A stretch of 64,000 bases of DNA, from contig NC_059548.1 in the NCBI RefSeq assembly GCF_905220415.1, forward strand, positions 3,164,501 through 3,228,500, given 5' to 3'. Of the stretch, positions 1-10,670 are shown one piece after another (positions within the stretch are counted from its first letter, which is position 1; every line of letters starts with the position of its first letter). This stretch comes from Colias croceus. Taxonomy: Eukaryota; Arthropoda; Insecta; Lepidoptera; Pieridae. The notes beneath the pieces are model-generated. The model was not told the origin of the DNA. It saw only the letters and a list, made by a program, of their open reading frames with translations, and made no database searches. Position numbers and translations under genes: made by a program.

Positions 1-3000
1 ACCGGTATAATTCTTCTTTTAAATTGTTTTTTCGCTTCTAAATTACAAACATATTTTTACTTTAGATAGAAGCACATTCTGGAAATATGTTTTTATTTAT
101 TTTAAATTGTATTAAATACAACAATAATGCATGTTAATGCTCTCCCCTTTTTGCTATTAATCAAATGAATGGATACAAAAATTATAACACGCTCTATTGT
201 TTGCCGTTTCTTTGACTCGCAAAGCAAATTTTGACATTAAATTACAAAGTTGGGCTTAATGGGTTCAATTGAAATTTGTTAAAACATTAATTTTGTTTGG
301 AGTTGAAACTTCTTCGGTAGATGAAAGATGAAGTGTTGAATAAGTAAGAAACGCCCTTAAACATTGTTAACAAATTGTGAGTCTTTGTTTTACCTAGAAA
401 ATTTTATTGACCTAAATTTATTTGGTATCTGCTTAACATTTTATAGCGTTTACGTGCTTTCATTATAAATGAGAAGCAGTTAAGAGAAGTTCAATAGAAT
501 AGATTTAGGATTAAGGAATTGAAATTATTTTAGAAGAATGTTCCAGTGAGATGCATAAATGTGCAGACATGAGAAAATGTTAAACATTTATACTGCGATT
601 TATAATCAATTACCGTTAAAATAATGAGCAAGAAAGATATTACTAATTATTTTATCGATTTGCGTATAAAAATATTTTTATGCAAATTATAATAGCAATA
701 ATGCATCAATGTCGCATTGCGTCACATCCTCAGCCAGGCGTAGTTCCTGCTAACCATTGTTACATCGACAATCCCGTCGAAACACGGTACTTCGGTGGTA
801 CTTATATCTTCTATTTCTGCTCAAACTACACGACTATTCCATTTATGTTTGTTGAGGAATTCGCCGTGATGTTCTAATTCTGTTACTACCGAGCGCCTGC
901 TTTTATAATTCTCAACGCTTCTTGGTTTATTCTAATGCAGGATGAGACTTAGCTGGTAAAGTTACGTGAATTTTCATAGAGTTTCTGTGATCTGTGTGAA
1001 TTTTCATATACATTTGGAGGTTTATGTTTAGTGTGCAGAAGTCATTTACTGGGATAATAAAAATTAAAAAGCAGCCTATGCCTATTTAAATGTATCCCGT
1101 CCTATTATGGTTTTATAACAGTGCTTTATATTATTTTTACCCGGTTCTTTCTAAACGATTGAGTATGAAAACTGCAATATGTATCTATAGGGTTTAAGCA
1201 ATATTCTTATATTGTACACGATAATTAATATACGAATTGTATGTATAGGTATATAAAGACCCAAAATGCAGAAGAAAATTGTGTAGAAATTTTATTAAAT
1301 TTTACAAGAGGTGTGTAGACATTTTTCAACATAAACAGATTTAATACAAGCACGACAATAGTACCATGTACTTAATTATACAATATGCAATCTAATTTAA
1401 ATCTACATATTTTGAAGCAAGAAAACAGTGCCGGCTTTGTCAACGTTTTTGTCAGCAGTAATGGAAGCTCAAAATAAAATGTATGCTAATCCCGAATTTG
1501 CATATGACTGGGAAAAATCAGTGGCCCATTAAAGAGTGTCCTGTCGTAGATGTGAGAAAGGGTAGAGTGGGTAAGCTTAGTAAACAACGGAGGAAGGTGT
1601 CATTAGAGGTCTAAGACCTTCCTGACGCTGTGTTTGTGATGCAAATAGAGATTGAATAATTTATACAATACTTGGATCCATTATGTGATAAAGTCCGATA
1701 GTTGGATGTAAATTTATGACTGTCAAGATGTTGGGTTTTTTATTAAATAGAATCAATAATAACAAGCGTACATATTAATAATATAATGTTACGCTGGTTA
1801 TTGATTTTGCGAATATTATTATAATAATTATTAACTAATACCCTAATACACAATTTTAGTGAATGTATCTTTTTTTCAGTCTATGAACAAGTAGATGGAT
1901 TTTTGTAGAGGCGCATTTTAAATACGTTTAATAAAATCATAAATTCTCTATTGAACAAAGATTAACTCAATAAGTGTTGTTACAGAGATTGTTAAAATAT
2001 TTTCTCGATTAATAAATAGCTTCTAGATAGAAAATAGATATTTTTTGTATTCACTACCGTGCAGTTTTAACGTGCCACAGCCTGCAGAACGCCGGTTCTA
2101 GTTTAATAAAATTTTTGTTTAACTCAACAAAGAAACGAGTGAAACATTGTAGAGAGGAACCTTTTTCGCATTCATAACGCCGTGGTTTTTGCCCTAGGTC
2201 GTAAATAAGAGGACATACTGTCCGCTTACGGGCTCCTCTCCTCGTTGCAACTTCACGTTTTTTTGCTCCTGCAAGATTTTTACGCGAATTTTTTAGTGAC
2301 GTGTAATTTACTTGTTTTATTTGTAAGGCGCACTGAAAATAAACATCTGTCCTATGTTTTGCTTTGGTATAAAGGATTTAAGTTGCTTTTTTTAAATTGT
2401 TCTGTATTCATACTATTTTTAATTAAAATGTGCAAATTTTTATATATTTTACCGGACTCGTTACTTTAATGAACAAGGATGTAGAAAATTAAATGTTACA
2501 ATATTCTTAAAATATTTTTAGATGAAATGAAACTAGAAAATAGGAAGTAATATTTTTATCTTCGTTCAAATTTTATATTCAACTGCAAGTAATATTTACT
2601 TATTCTTGTGAAGTTTCTCTGGGAACGTTGGGAAGTATGTAATAACTGCAGTCTAGTAGGACCAAAGTTGTTAAACTATATTCGTACTCAGAGAGTTACT
2701 TAATTTTTGCAGCGAATTAAAGTTTAATATTTTTAGATGTTAATTTTATAGTGCCTAGTGTAAAGTTTAACGCAATGAGGCACTGCGTACTTGATGATAT
2801 GACGGGAGTAATATTATAATTCGTATATACCTAGCTATTTAACTCATAAATTAAATTCTTATTGACTCAAATATTTATCGTCTAAAAAATAGGTACAATT
2901 AAATTATTTACTTATTACGCATTAAATAATATTTATCATACCTATTCATTATCACACGTATGTTGAATATAATATTATGTAGGTATTTGCTTATCTTTTA

Positions 3001-3372
3001 TTTGTAAAAGAATCCATTTTATCAAGAATACCTACCTACTTATCATTTAACATAACAACAGCTGTTATCAACAAATTACACTTTTCAATTTTTACCTTGT
3101 GACAAGAATTTTGGAAATTTTCAATGCGCCATTCGGCACAATCACGGCACAATACTTGTTTGCATATTATGTGTATCGTGACTGTGGTGCTACGTCACAC
3201 GTTCGATATCGTGAAGATAGCTGCAAGTCGTAACTGGAACAGTGTAGTGTGTGTTGTTGCGGGGGTCAATAGTAAGGTTATTTACACCGCGAAGAATCCG
3301 CGTATTTAGGCATAAATTGCATATAAACAACAAGGCTGAAATTTGTATTTATTATAATAATATTATTCAAAT
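1..3372. other. AT-rich intergenic DNA, no gene recognised
   Basis: No open frame here has recognisable protein similarity; the longest are 60-75 codons and have the lysine, phenylalanine and tyrosine bias expected of chance frames in AT-rich DNA. I see no tRNA, inverted-repeat element or Helitron end. The last few hundred bases probably include the upstream control region of the dehydrogenase gene. Confidence 0.6.
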
Positions 3373-3380
3373 GTTCTCCA

Positions 3381-3386
3381 TCAGTG
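3381..3386 (+). promoter_or_regulatory. Possible initiator for the dehydrogenase gene
   Basis: The hexamer tcagtg matches the start of the arthropod initiator consensus TCAKTY and lies 142 bases before the ATG, a reasonable 5'UTR length. There is no TATA box at a fitting distance. A motif this short occurs often by chance, so this is only a candidate start site. Confidence 0.2.
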
Positions 3387-3522
3387 CTATAGAATATTAA
3401 CGAGTGAATGAACTACATACCCAGCGAATAGAGTTTGACGGAAACTTGTAAACAACTGATAACAACAAGATATTATACAGCTTTTGATCAAGTGAAACAG
3501 AAACTTGTGCTATCCAGTTATA

Positions 3523-4794
3523 ATGGCTGTTGCTATTAATAAATTAACGAAAGTATGGTCTGTTGCTTGCAACTCAAATTTAAGGGCGCTATCGACAACA
3601 TGTTTTAACAAAGCTAAAGTAAGTTTCAACTGGGAAGATCCTTTGAATTTGGAGTCACAATTGCTCGACGATGAAAAGGCGGTCCGTGATTCAGTTAAAT
3701 CGTATTGTAATGAAAAATTGTTGCCGAGGATAATGGAAGCGAACAGGAATGAAGTTTTCGACCGTCAAATTTATAGGGAAATGGGTGACCTTGGAATACT
3801 CGGTTGTACGATTAAAGGATATGACTGTGCGGGTGTCTCCAGCATTACATATGGATTAATAACAAGAGAATTGGACGGTGTCGACTCTGGGTATAGATCA
3901 GCGATGAGCGTTCAAAGTAGCTTAGCGATGGGAGCTATTTACATGTATGGTTCTGAAGAACAAAAACAAAAATATCTCCCAAGGATGGCCAAGGGCGAGT
4001 TAGTTGGTTGTTTTGGCTTGACTGAACCAGATTTTGGAAGTGATGCTGGAGGTATGGTTACCAGGGCAAAATATGACTCTAAAAATAAAACATACGTCTT
4101 ATCAGGCTCAAAAACTTGGATTACAAACTCGCCAATCGCTGATATACTCGTAATTTGGGCGAAAGACGATGAAGGCAAAGTAAAAGGTTATATAGTTGAG
4201 AGAGCTCAAGTAAAAAAAGGTTTGGATACGCCAAAAATCAACGGAAAGTTTGCTTTGAGAGCCTCGACAACGGGCATGATATTACTAGACGAAGTGACTA
4301 TACCAGAGGAGAATTTATTGCCAAACGTTGTAGGAATGAAAGGACCTTTTGGATGTCTCAATAACGCGCGGTATGGGATCGCTTGGGGCGCGCTCGGGTC
4401 CGCAGAAACGTGTATGCGGATCGCTCGACAGTACACATTAGATAGGAAGCAATTTGGGAGACCGCTCGCCTCAAATCAGCTGATTCAGAAGAAATTGGCT
4501 GATATGTTGAGTGAAATAAGTCTCGGTTATCAAGCGTGCTTACACGTGGGCCGTTTGAAGGACAAGAATATGGCAGCTCACGAAATGGTATCGATTTTGA
4601 AAAGAAATAATTGTGGTAAGGCGTTGGAGATTGCGCGTATGGCGAGAGACATGCTCGGAGGGAACGGTGTGTCCGACGAGTATCACGTCATCCGCCACGT
4701 CATGAATCTCGAGGCGGTAAATACTTATGAAGGAACACACGATATTCACGCATTGATTTTAGGAAGAGCTATTACTGGACTGGCAGCGTTCTAA
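3523..4794 (+). CDS. GCDH: Glutaryl-CoA dehydrogenase, mitochondrial, intronless
   Basis: Encodes 423 residues resembling animal glutaryl-CoA dehydrogenase along the whole length (the human protein has 438). This FAD enzyme of the mitochondrial matrix oxidises and decarboxylates glutaryl-CoA to crotonyl-CoA in lysine, hydroxylysine and tryptophan breakdown and passes electrons to ETF. The first ~30 residues are basic and lack acidic residues, as in a mitochondrial targeting peptide. The acyl-CoA dehydrogenase flavin motif GLTEPDFGSD is at 165-174, the helical C-terminal domain includes QFGRPLASNQLIQKKLADM at 310-328, and the catalytic base is Glu403 in NTYEGTHDIHA. The GYRSAMSVQSS segment around Arg125 is typical of this family rather than of other acyl-CoA dehydrogenases. 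I chose the ATG at 3523; the frame extends six codons upstream only to a TTG. The reading frame is complete, with no stop, frameshift or intron. This may be a true single-exon gene or a functional retrocopy. Identity is very likely. Confidence 0.95.
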   Translation: MAVAINKLTKVWSVACNSNLRALSTTCFNKAKVSFNWEDPLNLESQLLDDEKAVRDSVKSYCNEKLLPRIMEANRNEVFDRQIYREMGDLGILGCTIKGYDCAGVSSITYGLITRELDGVDSGYRSAMSVQSSLAMGAIYMYGSEEQKQKYLPRMAKGELVGCFGLTEPDFGSDAGGMVTRAKYDSKNKTYVLSGSKTWITNSPIADILVIWAKDDEGKVKGYIVERAQVKKGLDTPKINGKFALRASTTGMILLDEVTIPEENLLPNVVGMKGPFGCLNNARYGIAWGALGSAETCMRIARQYTLDRKQFGRPLASNQLIQKKLADMLSEISLGYQACLHVGRLKDKNMAAHEMVSILKRNNCGKALEIARMARDMLGGNGVSDEYHVIRHVMNLEAVNTYEGTHDIHALILGRAITGLAAF

Positions 4795-4795
4795 A

Positions 4796-4801
4796 AATAA
4801 A
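4796..4801 (+). terminator. Polyadenylation signal of the dehydrogenase gene
   Basis: AATAAA begins one base after the TAA stop (4792-4794). No other exact AATAAA is seen before about 4980. If used, the 3'UTR would be unusually short, about 15-40 bases. Use of a weaker signal further down cannot be excluded. Confidence 0.5.
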
Positions 4802-5073
4802 GTTAGTTTGTAAGAGAATTATGAGAGCCGTTTGCACTTATACTCATGTTATTTAGTGTTATATATTTTCTGTAATGGACTTTATTTTTTTATTAATTAC
4901 ATTTTATTGTTTTAGATTTTTCGTTTGATTTTCTACGAATACTTACATATTTTTTTCTGATTTAATCATCAATTATTATTATAAAGAATATTATCATACA
5001 TGATAATGATAAAAATGAAACTTATTGTACAGAATTTCAAATATTATGTAGATAACAAATAGTAATGCACTGC

Positions 5074-5091
5074 AAAAAAAAATTTAAAAAA
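5074..5091 (-). terminator. RNA polymerase III terminator of tRNA-Ala
   Basis: On the minus strand, a run of six T (5086-5091) starts 7 bases after the tRNA discriminator base, followed by a second run of nine T (5074-5082). T-runs of this kind end polymerase III transcripts, and the second run would act as a backup. Confidence 0.75.
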
Positions 5092-5098
5092 TCAGATT

Positions 5099-5171
5099 TG
5101 GAGGCGCCGGGTATCGATCCCGGTACCTCTCGCATGCTAAGCGAGCGCTCTACCATCTGAGCTACGCCCCC
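5099..5171 (-). tRNA. tRNA-Ala (anticodon AGC)
   Basis: The minus strand reads as a complete 73-nt cloverleaf. The acceptor arm GGGGGCG pairs with CGCCTCC and contains the G3:U70 wobble pair that marks alanine tRNAs; the discriminator base is A73. The D-arm region has the A box TAGCTCAGATGG, the anticodon AGC lies at 5136-5138, and the T arm holds a B box of the GGGATCGATAC type. There is no intron and no encoded CCA, as expected for a eukaryotic nuclear gene. It is followed by T-runs that would stop polymerase III. All stems pair, so it is likely functional. It converges on the dehydrogenase gene about 300 bases away. Confidence 0.95.
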
Positions 5172-5811
5172 CGATATCTGACTTGACGAATTTATTGATA
5201 AGTTTACATAATAATAGTTTTAATAGTAAGAAACAGTAGAAGTCGTAGTATGAACATTGCGATTTTACTTATATTAATTTATATTGGTTTCCTACTAAAT
5301 AAAAAATGAATAATATCTATTCAAAAACCAATGAAGACATGTCGTAAAAAAATAAGTTATAGCTAACTAGGTAGTTATTATATTTTGGTATGATAAGGTA
5401 AAAACGATAAAAAGAAATAATTATCTAAGCATAGAACTATGAACCAACTTATACAAACCTCCACCATGTATCTAATAAGCCTCCGTATCATCTTTATCCA
5501 AAAATGTAACCCACTGTGTTTTGAACAAAATCAACAAGGTTCTCATCTTTGTAGCGGCACATTTTCAGCTCTTACTAGAGCATTACATGAAGCTAAGTGG
5601 CTGGCCTATTCCAGTTAAGTATTGTGGCCTGAATTTCTTTTAGAACATGTTTCTAGATGTCGGATGTTTCGCAGAATATATTCCCGATTTTTAAGGGTTG
5701 TGAACGCTAACCTTAATTCGCTCGTGTTAAGGTTTTTTTGGAACGAATGGTTATTTTTAATACAAACTATGTAATGAGGCAATGATAATGATGTTTGTAC
5801 TTAAGGATTGA
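5172..5811. other. Intergenic DNA, nothing recognised
   Basis: AT-rich single-copy-looking sequence between the tRNA and a LINE remnant. No open frame of note and no element ends seen. Confidence 0.5.
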
Positions 5812-6075
5812 ATGAATGAATGAATGAATACTCTTTATTGTACATACACAGAAATACAGTTTGTTACATGGTTGAGAAAACTTATGATATAAATGATTAA
5901 CAATGAATGAACTTATGATATAGAAAAAACAAACTTATAATCACAGACATACATTAAGATTATAATATAAATATGTACAAAGAGCGGCTTTATCGCTCGT
6001 GAGCGATTTCTTCCAAGCAGCTCAATGTAGACAGATATAGTGAGCAAGAGTAGAGTAAGAAAAGGAGAGAAGAAA
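5812..6075 (-). mobile_element. LINE 3' end remnant with GAAT-type tail
   Basis: Read on the plus strand, a short (GAAT)n run at 5812-5829 leads into actctttattgtacata, the reverse complement of a polyadenylation-like AATAAAGAGT end. It continues into a stretch including gcggctttatcgctcgtgagcg, the type of 3' untranslated end seen on lepidopteran non-LTR retrotransposons. The element therefore lies on the minus strand and is cut off before any coding part. The clade (CR1/Zenon, Jockey or other) cannot be fixed without a library search. Confidence 0.5.
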
Positions 6076-6371
6076 CATAGTAAAGTATTTTATATATAGA
6101 AGAAAACATAATTAAGTGGATAGGATAGATATCACATACATTTTAAGATTTTCTATAGATACAAAATATTATGTGCAGTGTGCACGCTGTTTGTGTTAAT
6201 GAATGCTTTTGTAACCCTGAATCAGTTTATGATTTTTATAGTATACAATCATGTGATACTTAAAATCAAATCAGATATCTTTTACAATGTTCATAATACA
6301 GTTGCATTGTAGAGAAACAAATAATATTTTTTTTAAATTAATGTTTACTCTTCAAAGTTGTACATCTATCT

Positions 6372-6507
6372 ATGTATAGCGGCCCTCGTATTTCAAGGAA
6401 TATTATAAAAAAATAATTAGGTAACGAAATCGGTTCAGCCATTCAGCCGAGTTTTGCGCTTACCAAAACATTTGGCGATTCATTTTTTAGTTTATTATAT
6501 AGATTGC
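6372..6507 (-). mobile_element. Truncated Helitron-like fragment
   Basis: The body (cctcgtatttcaaggaat, then aacgaaatcggttcagc, then gcgattcattttt) matches the internal part of the element at 6803-6975, but the hairpin and CTAG end are missing. It is a 3'-truncated copy in the same orientation. Confidence 0.55.
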
Positions 6508-6802
6508 ATTGGGCAGTTCCTCATTACTTAAATACCATCTTATCCATTTTGAAGTTATTATTCTTCCTTGATAATAAATACTGTTGTTAATTTGGGTTAT
6601 GTAATTCTTACGCGAGCTTTATAAACAGATGATAAGTGTGATAAAGTAAATAATAGATAAGATCTTATTTGAACAAATCTTAGAATGGAGAATAGAATTA
6701 TAGATATAATATAATAGACACAGAAGTATTTTATCTAAAGTAAATATTTAATACAGTAAAAATTTATGAAGACAAAATATATTTTCATTATTTTTATTCT
6801 CA

Positions 6803-6975
6803 ACTAGCGGTCCGCCCCGGCTTCGCCCGTGGTACATTTTTACGTTTTCTCTCCATAAGAACCATCCTCGTACTTCAAGAAATGTAATAAAAAAAGAATT
6901 AACGAAATCGGTTCAGTTGTTCTCGAGTTATGCGCTTACCAACACATTTTGCGATTCATTTTTATATTATAGATT
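6803..6975 (-). mobile_element. Non-autonomous Helitron, gaccgCTAGT end
   Basis: The plus strand begins with actagcggtccgccccggct, the reverse complement of the 3' hairpin plus CTAG end shared with the copies at 26607-26966 and 45650-45814. The internal part also carries the aacgaaatcggttcag segment found at 6372-6507. It is short with no coding capacity. Confidence 0.7.
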
Positions 6976-7128
6976 ACAGGTTTTTTCTGGATATTGTTCC
7001 TACTATAATTAAACAAGAAGGTACCTATTTAGTTATTTACTAATACATAGGTATAATATTTTCTTCTTACAAGTACAATATTATCATCTACAAAGATTCA
7101 TTTGATAACAAATATGTAACAGAATCAC

Positions 7129-7320
7129 TACATAGTATGTACCCATAAAACAAAGTGGCTTTCTCTGTCCCTATGTCCCTTTGTATGCTTGAATCTTTAA
7201 AACTACGCAACGGATTTTGATGTAGTTTTTTTAATAGATAGAGTGATTCAAGAGGAAGGTTTTAGTATATAATTTATTAGGTTTTAGACAAAGTGGGTGA
7301 AGCCGCGGGCGGTAAGCTAG
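7129..7320 (+). mobile_element. Non-autonomous Helitron, ggtaagCTAG family
   Basis: The sequence runs from catagtatgtacccat through ctctgtccctatgtcccttt and ends in a GC hairpin, gtgaagccgcgggcggtaag, followed by ctagt. It matches the minus-strand copy at 53062-53245 along its length. No coding capacity. Confidence 0.75.
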
Positions 7321-7989
7321 TAAAATAATATTATATTAATTATATTTGTGAGTTAAATGTTTTCAAGGAAAATAATCTCTTCTTCGTTGATAAGAGAGCC
7401 CGTAAGCCGCTCGTTATTTAAATTATTTGTTTTAATATAGCGGTTAAATATAGCAGAGGGAAAGAGATTTCCACATTTTTCCTCAAGATGTTGATCGTAA
7501 GTACTTTTAATAATGATCACCGAGGGGATAAGGAAAATCATTATTTTAAACGCAACGAGTATATTTTATTAATAACATTATTTGATCATATTTTTAATGA
7601 AACGGGGTGGTTTGATCGGCCATGTTCAAATTACATTACATTATTTAGTGTAAGTATCTAATATAAATATACCAATTTGTATTGATTTAATCAAGTAAAT
7701 ATTAATGTATGTTGTAGTATTTTTAAAACACTTAAAACCAGTTAATTAAAGGATATTTCTTTAACACGGGCATCAATATCATATAATTCAAACAAAAAGT
7801 TACTCCTAATGATTTTGTATAGCAATAACTACCCCGCCCATAAACATAAACGCTCATTATTGCTGTCCTCATCATAATAACGTTTTATTGCAACCATTGA
7901 TGCTGCCAACAAAATAACAACTAAATAGTCCTATGCCTGGCATTCACTACACCGTAGGTACACGCAGCGCGAGCCGAACTTCAAAAAGT

Positions 7990-8531
7990 ACTCATCATCA
8001 TCAGCCCTTATGATATGTTCCCACTGCTGGGACACGAGCCTCCCGTAAGAGTATGTAATATAATATATTATATTATAAAGGCGAAAGTTTGTACGGATGT
8101 ATGGATGTTTGTTACTCTTTCACGTAAAAACTACTGAACCGATTACAATGAAATTTAGCACACATATAGAGGGTAACTTGGATTAACACATAGGATAGTT
8201 TTTATCCCGGAAATCCCACGGGAACGGGAACTATGCGGGTTTTCCTTTGCAAACGCGGGCGAAGCCGCGGGCGGAAATCTAGTAGACCATAATCCACCTC
8301 CTTGGCCAAGTGTGGGTTGGCAGATGTCACAATATGTCGTCGAATTTTTGTTCTTCAACATGTCGGTTTACTTACGATATTTTCCTTCACCGTTTCGAGC
8401 AGTGGTCAATGGTGCAGTTATAACATGCGCACATAAATTGAAAAGTAAATATATTTCCTGCATTATAGGTCTTGAACCCCCGACTTATTGATTTGAAGTC
8501 CGAGGTCCTCGTCACCAAGCCACCACTGCGA
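7990..8531 (-). mobile_element. tRNA-derived SINE split by a Helitron
   Basis: On the minus strand the head (around 8531-8460) carries an A-box-like tggcttggtgacgagg and a B-box-like gggttcaagacc. The body follows, then a 3' end with gaggctcgtgtcccagcag and a GAT-rich tail at about 7990-8005. This is a common lepidopteran SINE plan. The SINE is interrupted between about 8060 and 8282 by a complete Helitron, so its own length is about 320 bp. It predates that insertion. Confidence 0.65.
8060..8282 (+). mobile_element. Non-autonomous Helitron inserted in SINE
   Basis: Belongs to the family that runs from tattataaaggcgaaag, through atgttactctttcacg-like text and ggataacacataggatag-like text, to the hairpin gcgggcgaagccgcgggcgg and tctagt. 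It is nearly the same as 27741-27961. Its 5' boundary is blurred by a TA-rich stretch. The SINE continues on both sides. Confidence 0.75.
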
Positions 8532-8980
8532 GAAGTACCCATCAAATCCGTCATCGTCCTCTAGCCAGGAGCCAAGCACCGAACCGAGAACAAATACCTA
8601 CCTTCACATGGAGATTTGTTCGCGGACTTGTCGCCAGTCACAAATCTGGCAGGTAGGCGCGCCAATGAATGGTAGGTAACCATTAGTTATTATTAGCCTT
8701 TAGTATTTGATATTTGTTTTTCGTTAATACGTCCCGCGATATCGGGTTATCGATAAAATATTGCGGGAACGGTGAAATATTATCGTCCTCATTAGCCAAT
8801 TCGTATTGAAAACGGCTGATGTACAGAAAACCAATTCAGAGCGATGCATTTTGCTAATTACGTTCGTCGGAACTTACGTAGGTATTACATTCATCATAAT
8901 TAGTTACCGTTTAACACCTTTGAATGTTCAATATTTATATTGAAGATATTAATTAACTTATGGTTATGGATGGATAACTA

Positions 8981-9095
8981 TTGAAAAATTCTTTCGGTGT
9001 TAGATAGCCCATTTATCGAGGAAGGCTATATATAATCATCACGCTAAGACCAATAGGAGCGCAGCTATGCGGGTGAAACCGCGGGGAACAGCTAG
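8981..9095 (+). mobile_element. 5'-truncated Helitron, acagCTAGT family
   Basis: Keeps only the 3' half: ttgaaaaattctttcggtgt, the agcccatttatcgaggaagg stretch, and the end gtgaaaccgcggggaacag followed by ctagt. It is the same family as 14758-14991, 46608-46781, 47253-47418 and 54071-54260. The 5' half of the family is not present upstream. Confidence 0.65.
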
Positions 9096-9904
9096 TTTTA
9101 CTCTATAAAATTAGGTCAGGCTAGAATTTGTTTAGTTGCTGTAATAGGAAATTGTTGGACTGAATTTTGACTTGAATTTGAATTGTTGGGATTGATAAAC
9201 AACAATGATAATAATATAAAACTGAGAAATACATGTAAAATGGATGTTGTTGAAAAAAAATGAAATTAGAAATGTTTATCTTTACAGATCAAGTACTTAC
9301 GCAATTAAAGAATTTTTAAAAGTTTTTTAAATAAGCAATACAAAGTATTTGAAACTAATATTCTGAGTGCTACCGCTATAAATCATACTTTATAATCCAT
9401 ATTACGTAGTTGAACAAGTTTCTCGATACATCTGCGTTTTTGCTATATAATTATGTTTTAGAAGGATAACAAAAGTAATAATATATTCGGTGTACAGATT
9501 CTAATAGTTTATTATATAGTTGATTCATAACTTGGCGGATATTAAAGTTCATACATCAAAAGAGCCTTCAGACACTGAAATAACTCCCATGAGGAAAATT
9601 TTTAATATGAAACGGAGTACCTACTTTCATAGATAGCACTGGCCTGATTCCGCCGTCGCAGGAATCTCGTGGAATTCGCCTTTTTATATTATGGCCATGT
9701 CATATCGTATCCTCGGTTATCGAGCTTTTCTAGAGTTTAGATAGTTATATCACAATATGTGTTCTATTGAAATAATTTTCTTTCCTCTAGTATAATTTTT
9801 ATTTGGAATGCCGGAATCAGGTAATATAGAAAAGCTTTACTGATCGATTGGCTTTGATTGAGTTTTTTTTTGACATCATGTAGGCTGACAACAACAACAT
9901 GTAT

Positions 9905-10670
9905 TCAACACTACCAATGTTGTTATCGTTTATCCGCTCATATGCTTCAGAAAAAAAAATGACCCCTTGCTTTGTTCCGTGCATCCACAGTTGCAATAAC
10001 ACGATCGCAAATCTTGTTTCGTGCAACTGTGGTTGCAAAGCGACTTTCTTATTTCAATTGATTATAAACCTTATTTCATACTCTCAGAGTCTAATTTTTA
10101 CGTATATAAACCAAAGACAACTAATTGATTCATCTATTTCTACCCAATACTACCAACCTTTCAAATAGAATTTTGAGAATATCTTAGTTTGTATCTTACG
10201 TGTCTTAGAAGGAAGTGTTAAAATATGCCGTAATTGTTGTATTTTATTGATTTCTTCTCGTGTTTACTTACCAAATTATTCTCGAACATGTGTTTTATTG
10301 TTATAAAGTAATATTTTAGTGACCGTTGTAATAAATATGTATGTAATTAAGACGACTTTAAAAGTTAGTGGACTTTAGACGATTTCATAACTTTTAAAGG
10401 TATATGGTAATCATATATTGTTAAAATAACACAGATTTGTATAGTATTATTTCAATAGCAATAAATTACAATCAATATATTTGAAGTACTCCTCACGCGG
10501 AACTCATAAATTAAGTTTTAATAGAGGTGGGTCGAACGCGCGGCGCACGTTCCAGAGCACTAGCAAAGTAGGCTACCTTTATTTTTTTCGGAAGCAATTT
10601 AGCGTATTTCATTTTTGCAACTGTGGTTGCACAAAGCATATGAGCGGTTATGGACGATGGTGGCTATTTA
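9905..10670. repeat. Candidate fold-back element
   Basis: The segment ccgctcatatgctt near 9933-9946 recurs in inverted orientation as aagcatatgagcgg near 10635-10652. Next to each lies an inverted copy of a ccacagttgcaa motif (9986-9997 and about 10616-10628), with a further copy at 10023-10038. This is the layout of a roughly 0.75-kb element with degraded inverted ends. I could not fix its boundaries or a target-site duplication. It has no recognisable coding content. Confidence 0.4.

Noticed and set aside
3124..3309. 61-codon frame just upstream of the dehydrogenase gene
   Set aside because: Ends well before the gene, in no recognisable relation to it, and has no similarity I know. Probably chance in the upstream region.
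3505..3522. Upstream extension of the dehydrogenase frame by six codons
   Set aside because: The extension begins at TTG, with no ATG. The first ATG at 3523 gives a sensible mitochondrial targeting peptide.
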